NCBI GenBank assembly: GCA_002083775.1
Contig: MTEI01000001.1
Coordinates: 638,401 to 702,400, forward strand
Source: Rhodoferax ferrireducens
GTDB taxonomy: Bacteria; Pseudomonadota; Gammaproteobacteria; Burkholderiales; Burkholderiaceae_C
Length of the DNA stretch: 64,000 nt
Reading direction: 5' to 3'
Shown: one piece after another, positions 1-9,659 of the stretch
Position numbering within the stretch: position 1 is the first letter of the stretch
Layout: each line of letters opens with the position of its first letter
Notes under the pieces: generated by a model
What the model was told of the DNA's origin: nothing
The model's input: only the letters and a program-made list of their open reading frames with translations
Database searches by the model: none
Position numbers and translations under genes: made by a program

Positions 1-1389
1 CAGCACTACCAATACTTCAACCGGCACCTTCATCCAGCGCGGCGGCTCGTGCGGTGTTTTGGGCAGATTGATCGGCTCACCGTTGAAAAACACATCGTGG
101 ATGAAGCGTATCGAGTAGGCCACCGCAAAGATGCCCGCCAGGGTAACGACCGCAGGCAACAGCCAGCCCAGGCGGTGGTCACTGCTGGCGGTGACCGCTT
201 CTGCAAAAAACATTTCCTTGGAAAGAAAACCGTTGGCCAGCGGCACCCCCGCCATGGCGGCAGAGGCGACCATGGCCAGGGTGGCGGTATGCGGCATGGC
301 GTGCCACAGGCCATTGATGCGGCGCATGTCACGGGTGCCACATTCGTGGTCAATGATGCCTGCCGCCATGAACAGCCCGGCCTTGAAAATGGCATGGTTG
401 ATGATGTGAAACACCCCGGCCACGGCAGCCAGTGGCGTGCCAATGCCAAACAGCGCGGTGATCAGCCCCAGGTGGCTGATGGTGGAATATGCCAACAAAC
501 CCTTCAGATCATGCTTGAACAGCGCCAGCACCGCTCCGAGCAAAAACGTGGTCAGGCCCACGCCACCCACCCACCAGGTCCAGGCATCGGTGCCTGAGAG
601 CACCGGGAACAACCGGGCCAGCAAAAAAACACCGGCTTTCACCATCGTGGCGGAGTGCAGGTAAGCAGACACCGGGGTGGGCGCCGCCATGGCGTTGGGC
701 AGCCAGAAGTGGAACGGAAACTGAGCTGATTTGGTAAAGGCGCCCAGCAAAATGAGCAGCAGGGCGGGCAAATACAGCGGGTGGGCGCGAACCATGTCGC
801 CGCTGGCCAACACGGTGGTGAGTTCATAACTGCCGACCATCTCGCCGAGCAAGATGAAGCCGCCCAACAGCGCCAAGCCACCGGCACCGGTGATGGCCAG
901 CGCCATCTGGGCGCCGCTGCGCGCCGCCTCGCGCTGGCGCCAGTAGGCAATCAGCAAAAAGGATGACAGGCTGGTCAGCTCCCAGAAAATCAGCAGCTGG
1001 ATCAAATTTTCAGACAACACCACGCCCAGCATGGAGCCCATGAACAGCAGCAGGTAGGTGTAGAGCTTGCTCAGGCTGTCGTTGGGTGACAGGTAATAGT
1101 GCGCATACAGGATCACCAGCAGGCCAATGATCAGAATCAGCAATGAAAACAGCACACCCAGGCCATCCATGCGAAAGCTCAGGTCCAGCCCGGCACCAGG
1201 AATCCAGGCCAGGCGCTGCAGCGTGGTGACACCGGCAAAACTGTCCATCAGCGCGGGCCCCAGGATGGCCAACGCCAAGGCTGTGGTGCCGGCCGTGGTC
1301 CAGGCGGTGACCGTGCGGCCGCGCCGGGCCAGCAGCGCCACCAGTGCGGCGCCTACAAACGGGGTCAGAATGGCCAAGAACAATTGCAT
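1..1389 (-). CDS. mrpA: Monovalent cation/H+ antiporter subunit A (MrpA/MnhA/PhaA-like), 3' end off window
   Basis: Reading the complement from an ATG at 1389 gives 463 uninterrupted codons that run off the left edge, so the C-terminal part is missing. The protein starts MQLFLAILTPFVGAALVALL and is a string of hydrophobic helices. It contains the proton-antiporter signatures FWELTSLSSFLLI (conserved Glu) and GAFTKSAQFPFHFWLP (conserved Lys), followed by SAYLHSATMVKAGVFLL and HIINHAIFKAGLFMAAG. These belong to the NuoL/MrpA superfamily, and the WELTSLSSFLLI form is typical of MrpA rather than complex I NuoL. MrpA is the large membrane subunit of the multi-subunit Na+(K+)/H+ antiporter. The other mrp genes would lie to the left, outside the window. 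No strong Shine-Dalgarno is seen; a three-codon ORF (ATG AAA AAA TAA) sits just ahead of the start. Confidence 0.9.
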   Translation of the reverse strand, partial: MQLFLAILTPFVGAALVALLARRGRTVTAWTTAGTTALALAILGPALMDSFAGVTTLQRLAWIPGAGLDLSFRMDGLGVLFSLLILIIGLLVILYAHYYLSPNDSLSKLYTYLLLFMGSMLGVVLSENLIQLLIFWELTSLSSFLLIAYWRQREAARSGAQMALAITGAGGLALLGGFILLGEMVGSYELTTVLASGDMVRAHPLYLPALLLILLGAFTKSAQFPFHFWLPNAMAAPTPVSAYLHSATMVKAGVFLLARLFPVLSGTDAWTWWVGGVGLTTFLLGAVLALFKHDLKGLLAYSTISHLGLITALFGIGTPLAAVAGVFHIINHAIFKAGLFMAAGIIDHECGTRDMRRINGLWHAMPHTATLAMVASAAMAGVPLANGFLSKEMFFAEAVTASSDHRLGWLLPAVVTLAGIFAVAYSIRFIHDVFFNGEPINLPKTPHEPPRWMKVPVEVLVVL

Positions 1390-1510
1390 CAGCTTATTTT
1401 TTCATGACCAAGCAAGGCGCCGGGGAAAGGGTCCTGTTATTCCAACATCCGTGTGCGGAATTTCAGGCCGCCAGAGTCAGGGCTGAGGGCTGGCGGCTGA
1501 CGGGTCGCCC

Positions 1511-2113
1511 TCAGTGTTTGCCTGGCGCGCTGTGCGACATCAACTTGTCGGTATAGGCAATGGCCATCGCCGAAAACAGGAAGGCAATGTGAATCACCGT
1601 CTGGGCGATCAGCACTTTGTCGGTGTAGTTGGCGGCGTTGATGAAGGTCTTGAGCAAATGGATCGAGCTGATGCCGATGATGGCGGTGGCCAGTTTGACC
1701 TTGAGCACCGAGGCGTTGACATGGTCCAGCCACTCAGGCTGGTCCCGGTGGCCTTCGAGGTCCAGGCGGCTCACAAAGGTCTCGTAGCCGCCCACAATCA
1801 CCATGATCAGCAGGTTGGAGATCATCACCACGTCGATCAGCGCCAACACCACCAACATGATGATGGTCTCGTTGAGTTGTGCCACCGGCACATCGGATTT
1901 GTAGCCGATGCTGTCGATCAACGCTTGCAGCGCAGTCTGACTGCCAAACACGGCTTCCAGCAAATGCACCAGCTCAACCCAGAAGTGGAACACGTACACC
2001 GCTTGCGCCAGGATCAGGCCCAGATAAAGTGGCAACTGCAACCAGCGGCTGGCAAAAATGATCCGCGGGATCGGTCGCAAAACCGGGTTTTTTTCAGGTG
2101 TGGGGGTCGACAT
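1511..2113 (-). CDS. UPF0114 family membrane protein (YqhA-like)
   Basis: 200 residues with the start placed at MSTPTPEKNPVLRPIPRIIF; a further in-frame ATG 48 bp upstream is less likely because the family begins near this point. Several transmembrane segments are visible, e.g. WLQLPLYLGLILAQAVYVF, IIMLVVLALIDVVMISNLLIMVIVGGYETFVSRLD and VLIAQTVIHIAFLFSAMAIAYTDKL. The motif IDVVMISNLLIMVIVGGYE followed by a KLATAIIGISSIHLLKTFI stretch is characteristic of the UPF0114/YqhA family. Its biochemical role is not established. It lies upstream of, and on the same strand as, the mrpA-like gene with about 120 bp between them, and is divergent from acs. An inner-membrane location is inferred from the helices. 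Confidence 0.85.
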   Translation of the reverse strand: MSTPTPEKNPVLRPIPRIIFASRWLQLPLYLGLILAQAVYVFHFWVELVHLLEAVFGSQTALQALIDSIGYKSDVPVAQLNETIIMLVVLALIDVVMISNLLIMVIVGGYETFVSRLDLEGHRDQPEWLDHVNASVLKVKLATAIIGISSIHLLKTFINAANYTDKVLIAQTVIHIAFLFSAMAIAYTDKLMSHSAPGKH

Positions 2114-2209
2114 GGGGCACTTAAGAGTTGGGTCAGCGCGGAGTTTATCGTGCCGCCCCAAACCCGTTGTGACAAGCCCCTTATAGTCAGTAGCTTGTAA
2201 GTGCCAGCC

Positions 2210-2238
2210 TTGACATTACTGGGTGAATTTCATTTAAC
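2210..2238 (+). promoter_or_regulatory. Candidate sigma-70 promoter for acs
   Basis: TTGACA at 2210-2215 and TTTAAC at 2233-2238 are separated by 17 bp. The match is good, but a start about 7 bp downstream would fall inside the Shine-Dalgarno (AGAGGAG, 2241-2247). A different -10, or a promoter further upstream, is therefore possible. Confidence 0.35.
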
Positions 2239-2255
2239 AAAGAGGAGATTGATCT

Positions 2256-4250
<1,995 letters not shown>

Positions 4251-4262
4251 TGCTCTTTTAAG

Positions 4263-4316
4263 AATAGCTGCCAGCCCTTGTTGAATAAGGGCTAGAGGCT
4301 GATTTCTTATATAAAA
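4263..4316 (+). repeat. Dispersed AGCCCTT…AAGGGCT repeat, copy 1
   Basis: AATAGCTGCCAGCCCTT, a 5-bp loop region, then AAGGGCTAGAGGCT and an AT-rich TATATAAAA tail. It is an interrupted palindrome (AGCCCTT / AAGGGCT) 12 bp after the acs stop. The same unit recurs at least ten more times in this window. Confidence 0.8.
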
Positions 4317-4335
4317 CTGGCGCGAAGCCAGTCAC

Positions 4336-4366
4336 AAAAAAAGCCCGCTGATGCGGGCTTTTTTTG
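4336..4366 (+). terminator. Rho-independent terminator after acs
   Basis: Stem AAGCCCGC / GCGGGCTT around a TGAT loop (4341-4360), preceded by an A run and followed by a T run. It is symmetric and could act in both directions. Confidence 0.9.
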
Positions 4367-4397
4367 TTGCGCGTTTACGTGAAAGTCCCAAGATTGT

Positions 4398-4470
4398 CAT
4401 CCCGGACTCGATCCGGGATCCATGAACCCTGAGCCATGGATTGCGGGTCAAGCCCGCAATGACGGCCGTC
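4398..4470. repeat. REP-like palindromes (TCATCCCGGA…TCCGGGATCCATG type)
   Basis: A short palindrome CCCGGACTCGATCCGGG is followed by CCATG and a second palindrome TTGCGGGTCAAGCCCGCAATGAC. The same two-module extragenic element recurs at about 24466-24590 and 36884-37020. It lies between the convergent acs and Hsp15-like genes. Confidence 0.7.
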
Positions 4471-4533
4471 TGTCATGCGTCAGGGGTGCCTTCGCTGCCA
4501 TGCTGCCATATTGCGGGTCAAGGCGACAGCGGT

Positions 4534-4950
4534 TCAGTCGTTGAGGCTGGCGCTCCAGCGGTTGCCCCAGGCGTCGCCGCGCAATTGCTCGGTGTCACGC
4601 CGGTCGCGCTTGGTCGGGCGGCCCTGCGTCAGTGACAGGGCTGGCTCGGGTGCCAGGCGGCGTTGTTCGGCAGCCTGCTGGCGCCGTTGCACCGACTCGG
4701 CGGTTTCCTGAAACATTAGCGCTGCCACCGGCGCCGGGCCACGCTTGTCGCTGATGGTCAACACGCTCACCGTGCGTAGCACCGGGCCGCTGCGCAGTTG
4801 CACGCTGTCGCCCGGCTTGACCTCACGCGCGGGTTTCACTGGCAGGCCGTTAACCTGCACCCGACCTTTGTCGATTTCTTCACAGGCCAGGCTGCGGGTC
4901 TTGTAAAAGCGTGCCGCCCACAACCATTTGTCAATGCGCAGTTTGTCCAT
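4534..4950 (-). CDS. RNA-binding S4 domain protein, Hsp15/HslR family
   Basis: 138 residues. The N-terminal half is an S4 RNA-binding domain: MDKLRIDKWLWAARFYKTRS, then IDKGRVQVNGLPVKPAREVKPGD. The RIDKWLWAARFYKTR opening is diagnostic of the heat-shock protein 15 family. The C-terminal tail is basic and rich in Arg and Gln (SVQRRQQAAEQRRLAPEPAL). In E. coli, Hsp15 binds free 50S subunits carrying a nascent chain and helps recycle them; that role is family knowledge, not visible here. The gene starts 8 bp after the stop of the glutathione peroxidase gene and could share its transcript. No heat-shock promoter was recognised for it. Confidence 0.88.
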   Translation of the reverse strand: MDKLRIDKWLWAARFYKTRSLACEEIDKGRVQVNGLPVKPAREVKPGDSVQLRSGPVLRTVSVLTISDKRGPAPVAALMFQETAESVQRRQQAAEQRRLAPEPALSLTQGRPTKRDRRDTEQLRGDAWGNRWSASLND

Positions 4951-4958
4951 GCCGCAGA

Positions 4959-5594
4959 TTAGAGCAGGCCTTCAATGTCGCCAACCAAGCTGCGGCTGCT
5001 TGGGCTGGTCATGCTGCTGTAGCTGTCAATGATCTTGCCGTTGCGGTCGATCAGGTATTTGTAGAAGTTCCATTTGGGTGCGGTGCCGGTGGCCTGCGCC
5101 AACTGGGCAAACAGCGGGTTGCGCTCCGCCCCTGAGACCACGGTTTTGGCAAACATCGGGAACTTGACGGCGTAGGTGTTGAAGCAAAACTCGGCAATTT
5201 CCTTGTTGCTGCCCGGCTCCTGCTTGCCAAAGTCGTTGGAGGGAAAACCCAGAATCACCAGACCTTTGGACTGGTACTTGGCATATAGCGCTTCCAGCCC
5301 CTCGTACTGGCCGGTAAAGCCGCAGTAGCTGGCGGTGTTCACCACCAGCACCACTTTGCCAGCGTATTGGCACAGGTTCTGCGGTTTTTCGTCTTGCAGG
5401 CGGTTGAAGGTGTGTTTGAGCACCGTCGGGCAGGCGGTTGCAGGTGCTGCCGCCTTGGCAGACGGCGCTGCAGGTTTGGCGGTTTGCGCCACGGCGCCGC
5501 CACTTAACCCCAGCAGCAGCGCGCTGCCCAAAGCTGCCGGCAAAAGCTGTTTGAAGACAGCCGGTGATCCTGAAAAGCATGTCAACCGTGGCAT
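4959..5594 (-). CDS. Exported glutathione peroxidase
   Basis: 211 residues starting MPRLTCFSGSPAVFKQLL, with AGGAG 6-7 bp upstream of the ATG. The open frame extends much further upstream but only as a shadow of the kinase gene. Residues 1 to about 36 form a signal peptide with a hydrophobic core (LLPAALGSALLLGLSGGAVAQ), followed by an Ala/Pro/Lys-rich linker. The mature part carries the peroxidase motifs VVNTASYCGFTGQYEGL (Cys in place of selenocysteine), FPSNDFGKQEPG (catalytic Gln) and KWNFYKYLIDRNG (Trp). It should reduce peroxides with thiol donors in the periplasm; many bacterial members use thioredoxin rather than glutathione. The gene runs toward the Hsp15-like gene. Confidence 0.92.
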   Translation of the reverse strand: MPRLTCFSGSPAVFKQLLPAALGSALLLGLSGGAVAQTAKPAAPSAKAAAPATACPTVLKHTFNRLQDEKPQNLCQYAGKVVLVVNTASYCGFTGQYEGLEALYAKYQSKGLVILGFPSNDFGKQEPGSNKEIAEFCFNTYAVKFPMFAKTVVSGAERNPLFAQLAQATGTAPKWNFYKYLIDRNGKIIDSYSSMTSPSSRSLVGDIEGLL

Positions 5595-5628
5595 ATAAAA
5601 CTCCTGAGTATTTTTCTGACAGCTCAGT

Positions 5629-7077
5629 TTACCGGTTTGGCGCGGGGTCTGCCGGGCCAGGCACCAATGGCAGGCGCACGGTGGCATCCAGCCCGACGAT
5701 GTGGCCATGTTCCTCGCGGTTGACCAGCTCAATCTGGCCGCCCAGCGTGCGTGTGATTTCCAGGCAGATGGCCAGCCCCAAGCCTGAGCCGCTGTTGGCC
5801 TGGCCAGCAGAAAACGGCTGAAACAGGCGTTTCTGCAAATCGGGTGAAATTCCTGGCCCGCTGTCGCTGATGACCAGGGCAGCCACCCGTGTGTCACTCA
5901 CCAGCTTGACGTGCAGCGGCCCGGCCTGCGGACAGTAACGAATGGCGTTGTGCAGCAGGTTGCGGGAGAGTTCGCGCAGCATCCAGTCGTGGGTCTGAAT
6001 GCGGCTGGGCACGGTGTCGATGTCAAAGTCCAGCTCACGCTCGGCAATCAGCGGTGCCAGGTCCAGCGCCACTTCACGCAGCACCACCGCCCAGTCAATG
6101 GTGCTGCTGGGGTTTTCCTGCGCCAGTTGCGCCACTTTGGCCAACGACAGCATCTGATTGGCCAGCACGGTGGCGCGCTGCACGGTCTGGCTGATTTCCT
6201 GCAAGGCCTGTTGCGGCTCCACATCACCGCGCAGGGCCGATTGCACCTGTACCTTGAGCACTGCCAGCGGCGTGCGCAACTGGTGGGCGGTGTCGCGCAC
6301 AAAGCGTTTCTGGTTGTCCAGAAGGTCTTTCAGGCGGCTCATGGTGGTGTTGGTGGCCTCCATCAGCGGCTTCAATTCGATCGGTGCATCGGCCAGGTCC
6401 AAAGGGGTGAGGTCGTCCGCCTGGCGCTGGCGTAGCAAGTTGCTCACATGCCGCACCGGCCGGGTGGCGCGCTGCACCACCACAAACACCACCAAAACGA
6501 TCACCGACACCAGCGCCAGCTGGCGCAGCAGGGTGTCGATCAATATCTGGCGTGCCAGCGTGCGGCGCAACTCCAGGGTTTCGGCCACCTGCACCACCGC
6601 CATAGCGCGGGCGCGTTGCATGGCCACCGGCTGCAGCAGCACCGCCACCCGCACCGCATCGCCCCGGTAGGTGTCATCGTAAAAGTCCACCAAAGCGGCG
6701 TAGGGCCCGAGTTGCGGCAGCTGGCCATGCCAGGCGGGCAAGTCCTGAAAGCCGTCGATCAACACCCCGCTGGTGCTGGAGATGCGGTAGATCATGCGAC
6801 TGCGGTTGTCGGCCTCAAACACCTCCAGCGCGGCATAGGGCACCGAGGCACTGAGCTGCGCGGCCTCAGCCTCGCCGGTAGCGTTGATGTGTTCCCCGAT
6901 GGATTTTGCCGAGGCCAGCAGCGTGCGGTCGTAGGCGGTATTCACCGCCGCCAGTGCCTGGCGGTACAGCACCACCGTGTCGATCACGATGAACAGCACC
7001 ACCGGCAGCAAAATGCCCAGCATCAGGTAGCTGCTCAGCGACAGTTTCTGGGCGAGCGCGTTTCTGACTGGGCTCAC
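5629..7077 (-). CDS. tctE: Sensor histidine kinase, TctE-type
   Basis: 482 residues. Order: N-terminal transmembrane helix (about 17-38), a periplasmic region resembling the 2CSK_N sensor of TctE kinases (about 40-180), a second helix (LALVSVIVLVVFVVV, about 187-202), a HAMP-like linker, a HisKA box FVRDTAHQLRTPLAV with phospho-acceptor H265, and an HATPase domain with NLLHNAIRYCP, DSGPGIS and GSGLGLAIC. It overlaps the response regulator gene by 4 bp, so the two are translationally coupled. The tctCBA-like transporter 2-7 kb away suggests a tricarboxylate-sensing role, as for Salmonella TctDE; this is an inference. The ligand is unknown. Confidence 0.88.
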   Translation of the reverse strand: MSPVRNALAQKLSLSSYLMLGILLPVVLFIVIDTVVLYRQALAAVNTAYDRTLLASAKSIGEHINATGEAEAAQLSASVPYAALEVFEADNRSRMIYRISSTSGVLIDGFQDLPAWHGQLPQLGPYAALVDFYDDTYRGDAVRVAVLLQPVAMQRARAMAVVQVAETLELRRTLARQILIDTLLRQLALVSVIVLVVFVVVQRATRPVRHVSNLLRQRQADDLTPLDLADAPIELKPLMEATNTTMSRLKDLLDNQKRFVRDTAHQLRTPLAVLKVQVQSALRGDVEPQQALQEISQTVQRATVLANQMLSLAKVAQLAQENPSSTIDWAVVLREVALDLAPLIAERELDFDIDTVPSRIQTHDWMLRELSRNLLHNAIRYCPQAGPLHVKLVSDTRVAALVISDSGPGISPDLQKRLFQPFSAGQANSGSGLGLAICLEITRTLGGQIELVNREEHGHIVGLDATVRLPLVPGPADPAPNR

Positions 7078-7754
7078 GATGGCAATTTCAGCAGGTAACC
7101 CAGCCCACGCAGGGTGGTGAGGGTGGCACCGGTGCCTTGCAGTTTTTTGCGCACCCGGTAAGCCACGACTTCAATGGCTTCAAACTGCACGTCCTGCAGG
7201 CCGGGAAAAACTGCCTCGAACAGCCGCTCTTTCGAGACCGCCTGTCCGGGGCGGGCCAGCAGGGCGCGCAAAAAGACCAGTTCACGCGGTGCCAGCTCCA
7301 GCACTTGTCCCGCGTGGTAGATTGCACCACTCTCTTTATCATAGCTAATAGCCCTTTCATCATAAGGGCTAGAGGCTGATTTTTCATATATTTCTGCATG
7401 CCGCCGATGCAGCGCGCGCAGGCGAGCTTCGAGCTCGTCGAGGTCAAAAGGTTTGGGCAGGTAGTCGTCGGCACCGGCGTTCAGCCCGGCAATGCGGTCG
7501 CCCACCGTGCCACGGGCGGTGAGGATCAGCACCGGCGTGGTCAGGCCTTCATGGCGCGCCTGCGCCAGGATATGCAGGCCGTCCCGGCCGGGCAGACTCA
7601 GATCAAGCATCACCACGTCGGGTTTGAGGGCGCGCCAGCGGCCCAGGGCGGCTCGGCCATCGTCACACACCAGCACCTCCCAGCTCAGCCGGGTCAGGCT
7701 GCGGTGCAGCGCGGTGTGCAGCGCCGTGTCGTCTTCGATCAGCAGCAGTTTCAC
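7074..7754 (-). CDS. tctD: OmpR-family response regulator, TctD-type, with a repeat-encoded linker
   Basis: 226 residues. The receiver domain (1 to about 115) has the acidic pair ED at 7-8, phospho-acceptor D51 in VVMLDLSLPG, the conserved T/A position LILTARG and K101 in LPKPFDLDE. The winged-helix domain (about 143-226) includes LELAPRELVFLRALLARPGQ and VEVVAYRVRKKL followed by LRGLGYLL. Residues 121-138 (EIYEKSASSPYDERAISY) are encoded by a copy of the dispersed repeat at 7341-7393, exactly in the interdomain linker. The kinase gene follows with a 4-bp overlap. It probably controls a transport gene such as tctC, but no operator was identified. Confidence 0.9.
   Translation of the reverse strand: MKLLLIEDDTALHTALHRSLTRLSWEVLVCDDGRAALGRWRALKPDVVMLDLSLPGRDGLHILAQARHEGLTTPVLILTARGTVGDRIAGLNAGADDYLPKPFDLDELEARLRALHRRHAEIYEKSASSPYDERAISYDKESGAIYHAGQVLELAPRELVFLRALLARPGQAVSKERLFEAVFPGLQDVQFEAIEVVAYRVRKKLQGTGATLTTLRGLGYLLKLPS
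7341..7393 (-). repeat. Dispersed repeat, copy 2, inside tctD
   Basis: ATAGCTAATAGCCCTTTCAT, then CATAAGGGCTAGAGGCTGAT and a TTTTTCATATATTT tail. It lies in frame inside the response regulator gene and supplies about 18 codons of the linker. Confidence 0.8.
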
Positions 7755-7781
7755 GTGCGGCCCCCGGTGGTGGTCAGCGTC

Positions 7782-9005
7782 TCAGTGCACCGTGTTGGCC
7801 GCCAGCCGCCACAGCGAGGTGACTTCCTGGCTTCTGGCGTGGTGCAACGCGTCGGTGGCATCGCTGGCTTTCGGGTGCACCGGTTTCGCATCCACCCGGC
7901 TGATGACGCGCAGGCCGTTGGCCTCAAACAGCGCCAGCAGCTCGTCGCGGCTGCGTAGGCCCAGGTGCTCGGCCAGATTCGACAAAATCAGCCAGCCTTC
8001 GCCCTTGGGTTCCAGGTGGGCCAGCAGCCCGGCCAGAAACCCTTTGAGCATGCGCGAGCCTTCGTCGTACACCGCACGCTCTAGCGCCGAGCCGGGGCGG
8101 GCGGGCAACCAGGGCGGGTTACAGACGATCAGCGAAGCGCGCCCCGGCGGAAACAGGTCCGCCTGCACCACGTCCACCTGGCGCTGCAACCCGAGCTGGT
8201 CGATGTTGGCCTGCGCGCAGGCCAGCGCTTTGGCGTCCAGATCGGTGGCTACCACCTGGCCCACGCCACGTTTCACCAGCACCGCTGCCAGCACGCCGGT
8301 GCCGGTGCCAATGTCAAACGCGGTGATCTGCTCTTGCCCCTTGGGTGGTTTGGGCAGGTGCGCCGTGGCCACCAGCTGGATGTACTCACCCCGCACCGGT
8401 GAAAACACGCCGTAGTGCGCATGGATGCGGTTGTGCGGTGCCTCTCCCAGCACCGGGATCTCGATGCCAACCCGCCGCCACTCGTGCGCGCTGATCACGC
8501 CCAGCAACTCCCGCAGCGACGCCACCGAATGGCCCGCCTGCAGGTCGGGCTCGCCCCAGGCTTGCGTGCAGGCGACTTTGGCATCGGGTGCGCGGCGCAG
8601 CGGCACATGGTAGTCGGGGTTGAACTCGATCAGCAGCCGCCCTAATAGGCGGGCGCGTTGCGACTGCGCCAGGCGGTGCTGGTTGAAAACCTCGGTGATC
8701 GGGACGGGGGTCGCAGCCTGTTTGCGCTTGCGTTTGGGCACCTGATCGGCACGGCGCCCCAGGGCTTGCAGCAGCTGGCGGGCGTTTTGAAAGTCACCCC
8801 GCCATAGCAGCGAGGTGCCCTCACAGACCATCCGGTAAGCGGTGTCTGCGCTCAGGGTGTCGTCTGCCAGCACCACTTTGGTGGGCGCAGGCAGACCGCG
8901 CTCTGAGCGCCAGCGGGCGCTGCGCGGCTGGTCAGCCTCTTGCCAGTGAATTTCTGGCAGGGCAGTGGGGTGGGCGGACAGGGCGCTGGTGGGGCTGGAT
9001 GGCAT
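7782..9005 (-). CDS. Class I SAM-dependent methyltransferase (HemK/RlmG-like fold)
   Basis: 407 residues. The C-terminal half is a Rossmann methyltransferase: AFDIGTGTGVLAAVLVKRG (SAM-binding motif I), VVATDLDAKALACAQANID (motif II), VDVVQADLFPPG, and the catalytic NPPW motif in LIVCNPPWLPARPGSALE. An NPPW/Y motif is typical of enzymes that methylate amide or exocyclic amine nitrogens in protein glutamine, rRNA or DNA. The N-terminal half (EIHWQEADQPRSARWRSERG…) has no domain I can name. It ends 27 bp before the response regulator and may head the same minus-strand operon. The target (ribosomal protein, release factor or rRNA) cannot be decided from sequence alone. Confidence 0.75.
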   Translation of the reverse strand: MPSSPTSALSAHPTALPEIHWQEADQPRSARWRSERGLPAPTKVVLADDTLSADTAYRMVCEGTSLLWRGDFQNARQLLQALGRRADQVPKRKRKQAATPVPITEVFNQHRLAQSQRARLLGRLLIEFNPDYHVPLRRAPDAKVACTQAWGEPDLQAGHSVASLRELLGVISAHEWRRVGIEIPVLGEAPHNRIHAHYGVFSPVRGEYIQLVATAHLPKPPKGQEQITAFDIGTGTGVLAAVLVKRGVGQVVATDLDAKALACAQANIDQLGLQRQVDVVQADLFPPGRASLIVCNPPWLPARPGSALERAVYDEGSRMLKGFLAGLLAHLEPKGEGWLILSNLAEHLGLRSRDELLALFEANGLRVISRVDAKPVHPKASDATDALHHARSQEVTSLWRLAANTVH

Positions 9006-9141
9006 GGGGCGTGGACGCAGAAGTGAAGGCTCCGGTTGTAACAGATGGCCCAGGGTTTACCTGCGCCAGGGTGTGATTCCAACCGCCGTGCCGTTTTTAC
9101 TGGAGAGATGTTGGGGCAACGGAGCTGTTTCGATGCTTTGT

Positions 9142-9235
9142 CCAATCAGCCGGGCAATGCGCTTTGCTACGTGTCCCCCGGCCGCTGCGCGACCTCCTCC
9201 TGAACCTCCACAAAGCGCATTGCCCGACTGATTTG
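9142..9235. repeat. Inverted repeat, 25-bp arms, 44-bp spacer
   Basis: The left arm CCAATCAGCCGGGCAATGCG + CTTTG pairs with the right arm CAAAGCGCATTGCCCGACTG + ATTTG at 23 of 25 positions. The spacer is pyrimidine-rich on the right side (GACCTCCTCCTGAACCTCCA). Confidence 0.8.
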
Positions 9236-9350
9236 ATGCGGTTATGGATAGGCCGGCGGGGGATTCCCGAACAGCCGAGTCACGTCAAGCAAGGCGGCAA
9301 ATCAAAGCGGTCGGTTGGCGAGAAAGGTTTGACCCCAAAACGGTCAGGCG

Positions 9351-9475
9351 CGGTGATTGGGTGATGCGACCGGGCTTCGGGGGGGAAGGCGCGCGCCCAT
9401 AGTCGCCTGCGTTCTGAACCTTCCGTTTCGCGCGTGTTTTCACCCCGAAACCGCATGCGCATCACCCAGTCGCCG
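9351..9475. repeat. Inverted repeat, 18-bp arms, 89-bp spacer
   Basis: CGGTGATTGGGTGATGCG at 9351-9368 is the near-complement of CGCATCACCCAGTCGCCG at 9458-9475 (16 of 18). It may bound a small mobile or structured element together with the neighbouring 9142-9235 repeat. Confidence 0.6.
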
Positions 9476-9659
9476 TGCCGGGTTTGAAGTGAAGCATTGA
9501 ACCAGAAGGCATGCCACAACAGTTTGAATCGCACCCCCTGCTCCAGCCTGAGCATCGCTGCAGGCAAACGCTCGGTAGTTTCCCTAGGTGCAGCGGACAG
9601 CCGTTTGACAGCCTGACATCGCACCATACCCGGGTCCTCAACCCACCCAGGAGATTCTG

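Larger units (their letters stand above)
9006..9659. other. Intergenic stretch of 654 bp with two inverted repeats
   Basis: No convincing gene. It contains a 25-bp inverted repeat (9142-9166 / 9211-9235) and an 18-bp inverted repeat (9351-9368 / 9458-9475). A minus-strand open frame crosses the second repeat (9280-9696) but overlaps tctC and has no clear start. The 5' leader and promoter of tctC must lie near the right end; none could be picked with confidence. Confidence 0.6.
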
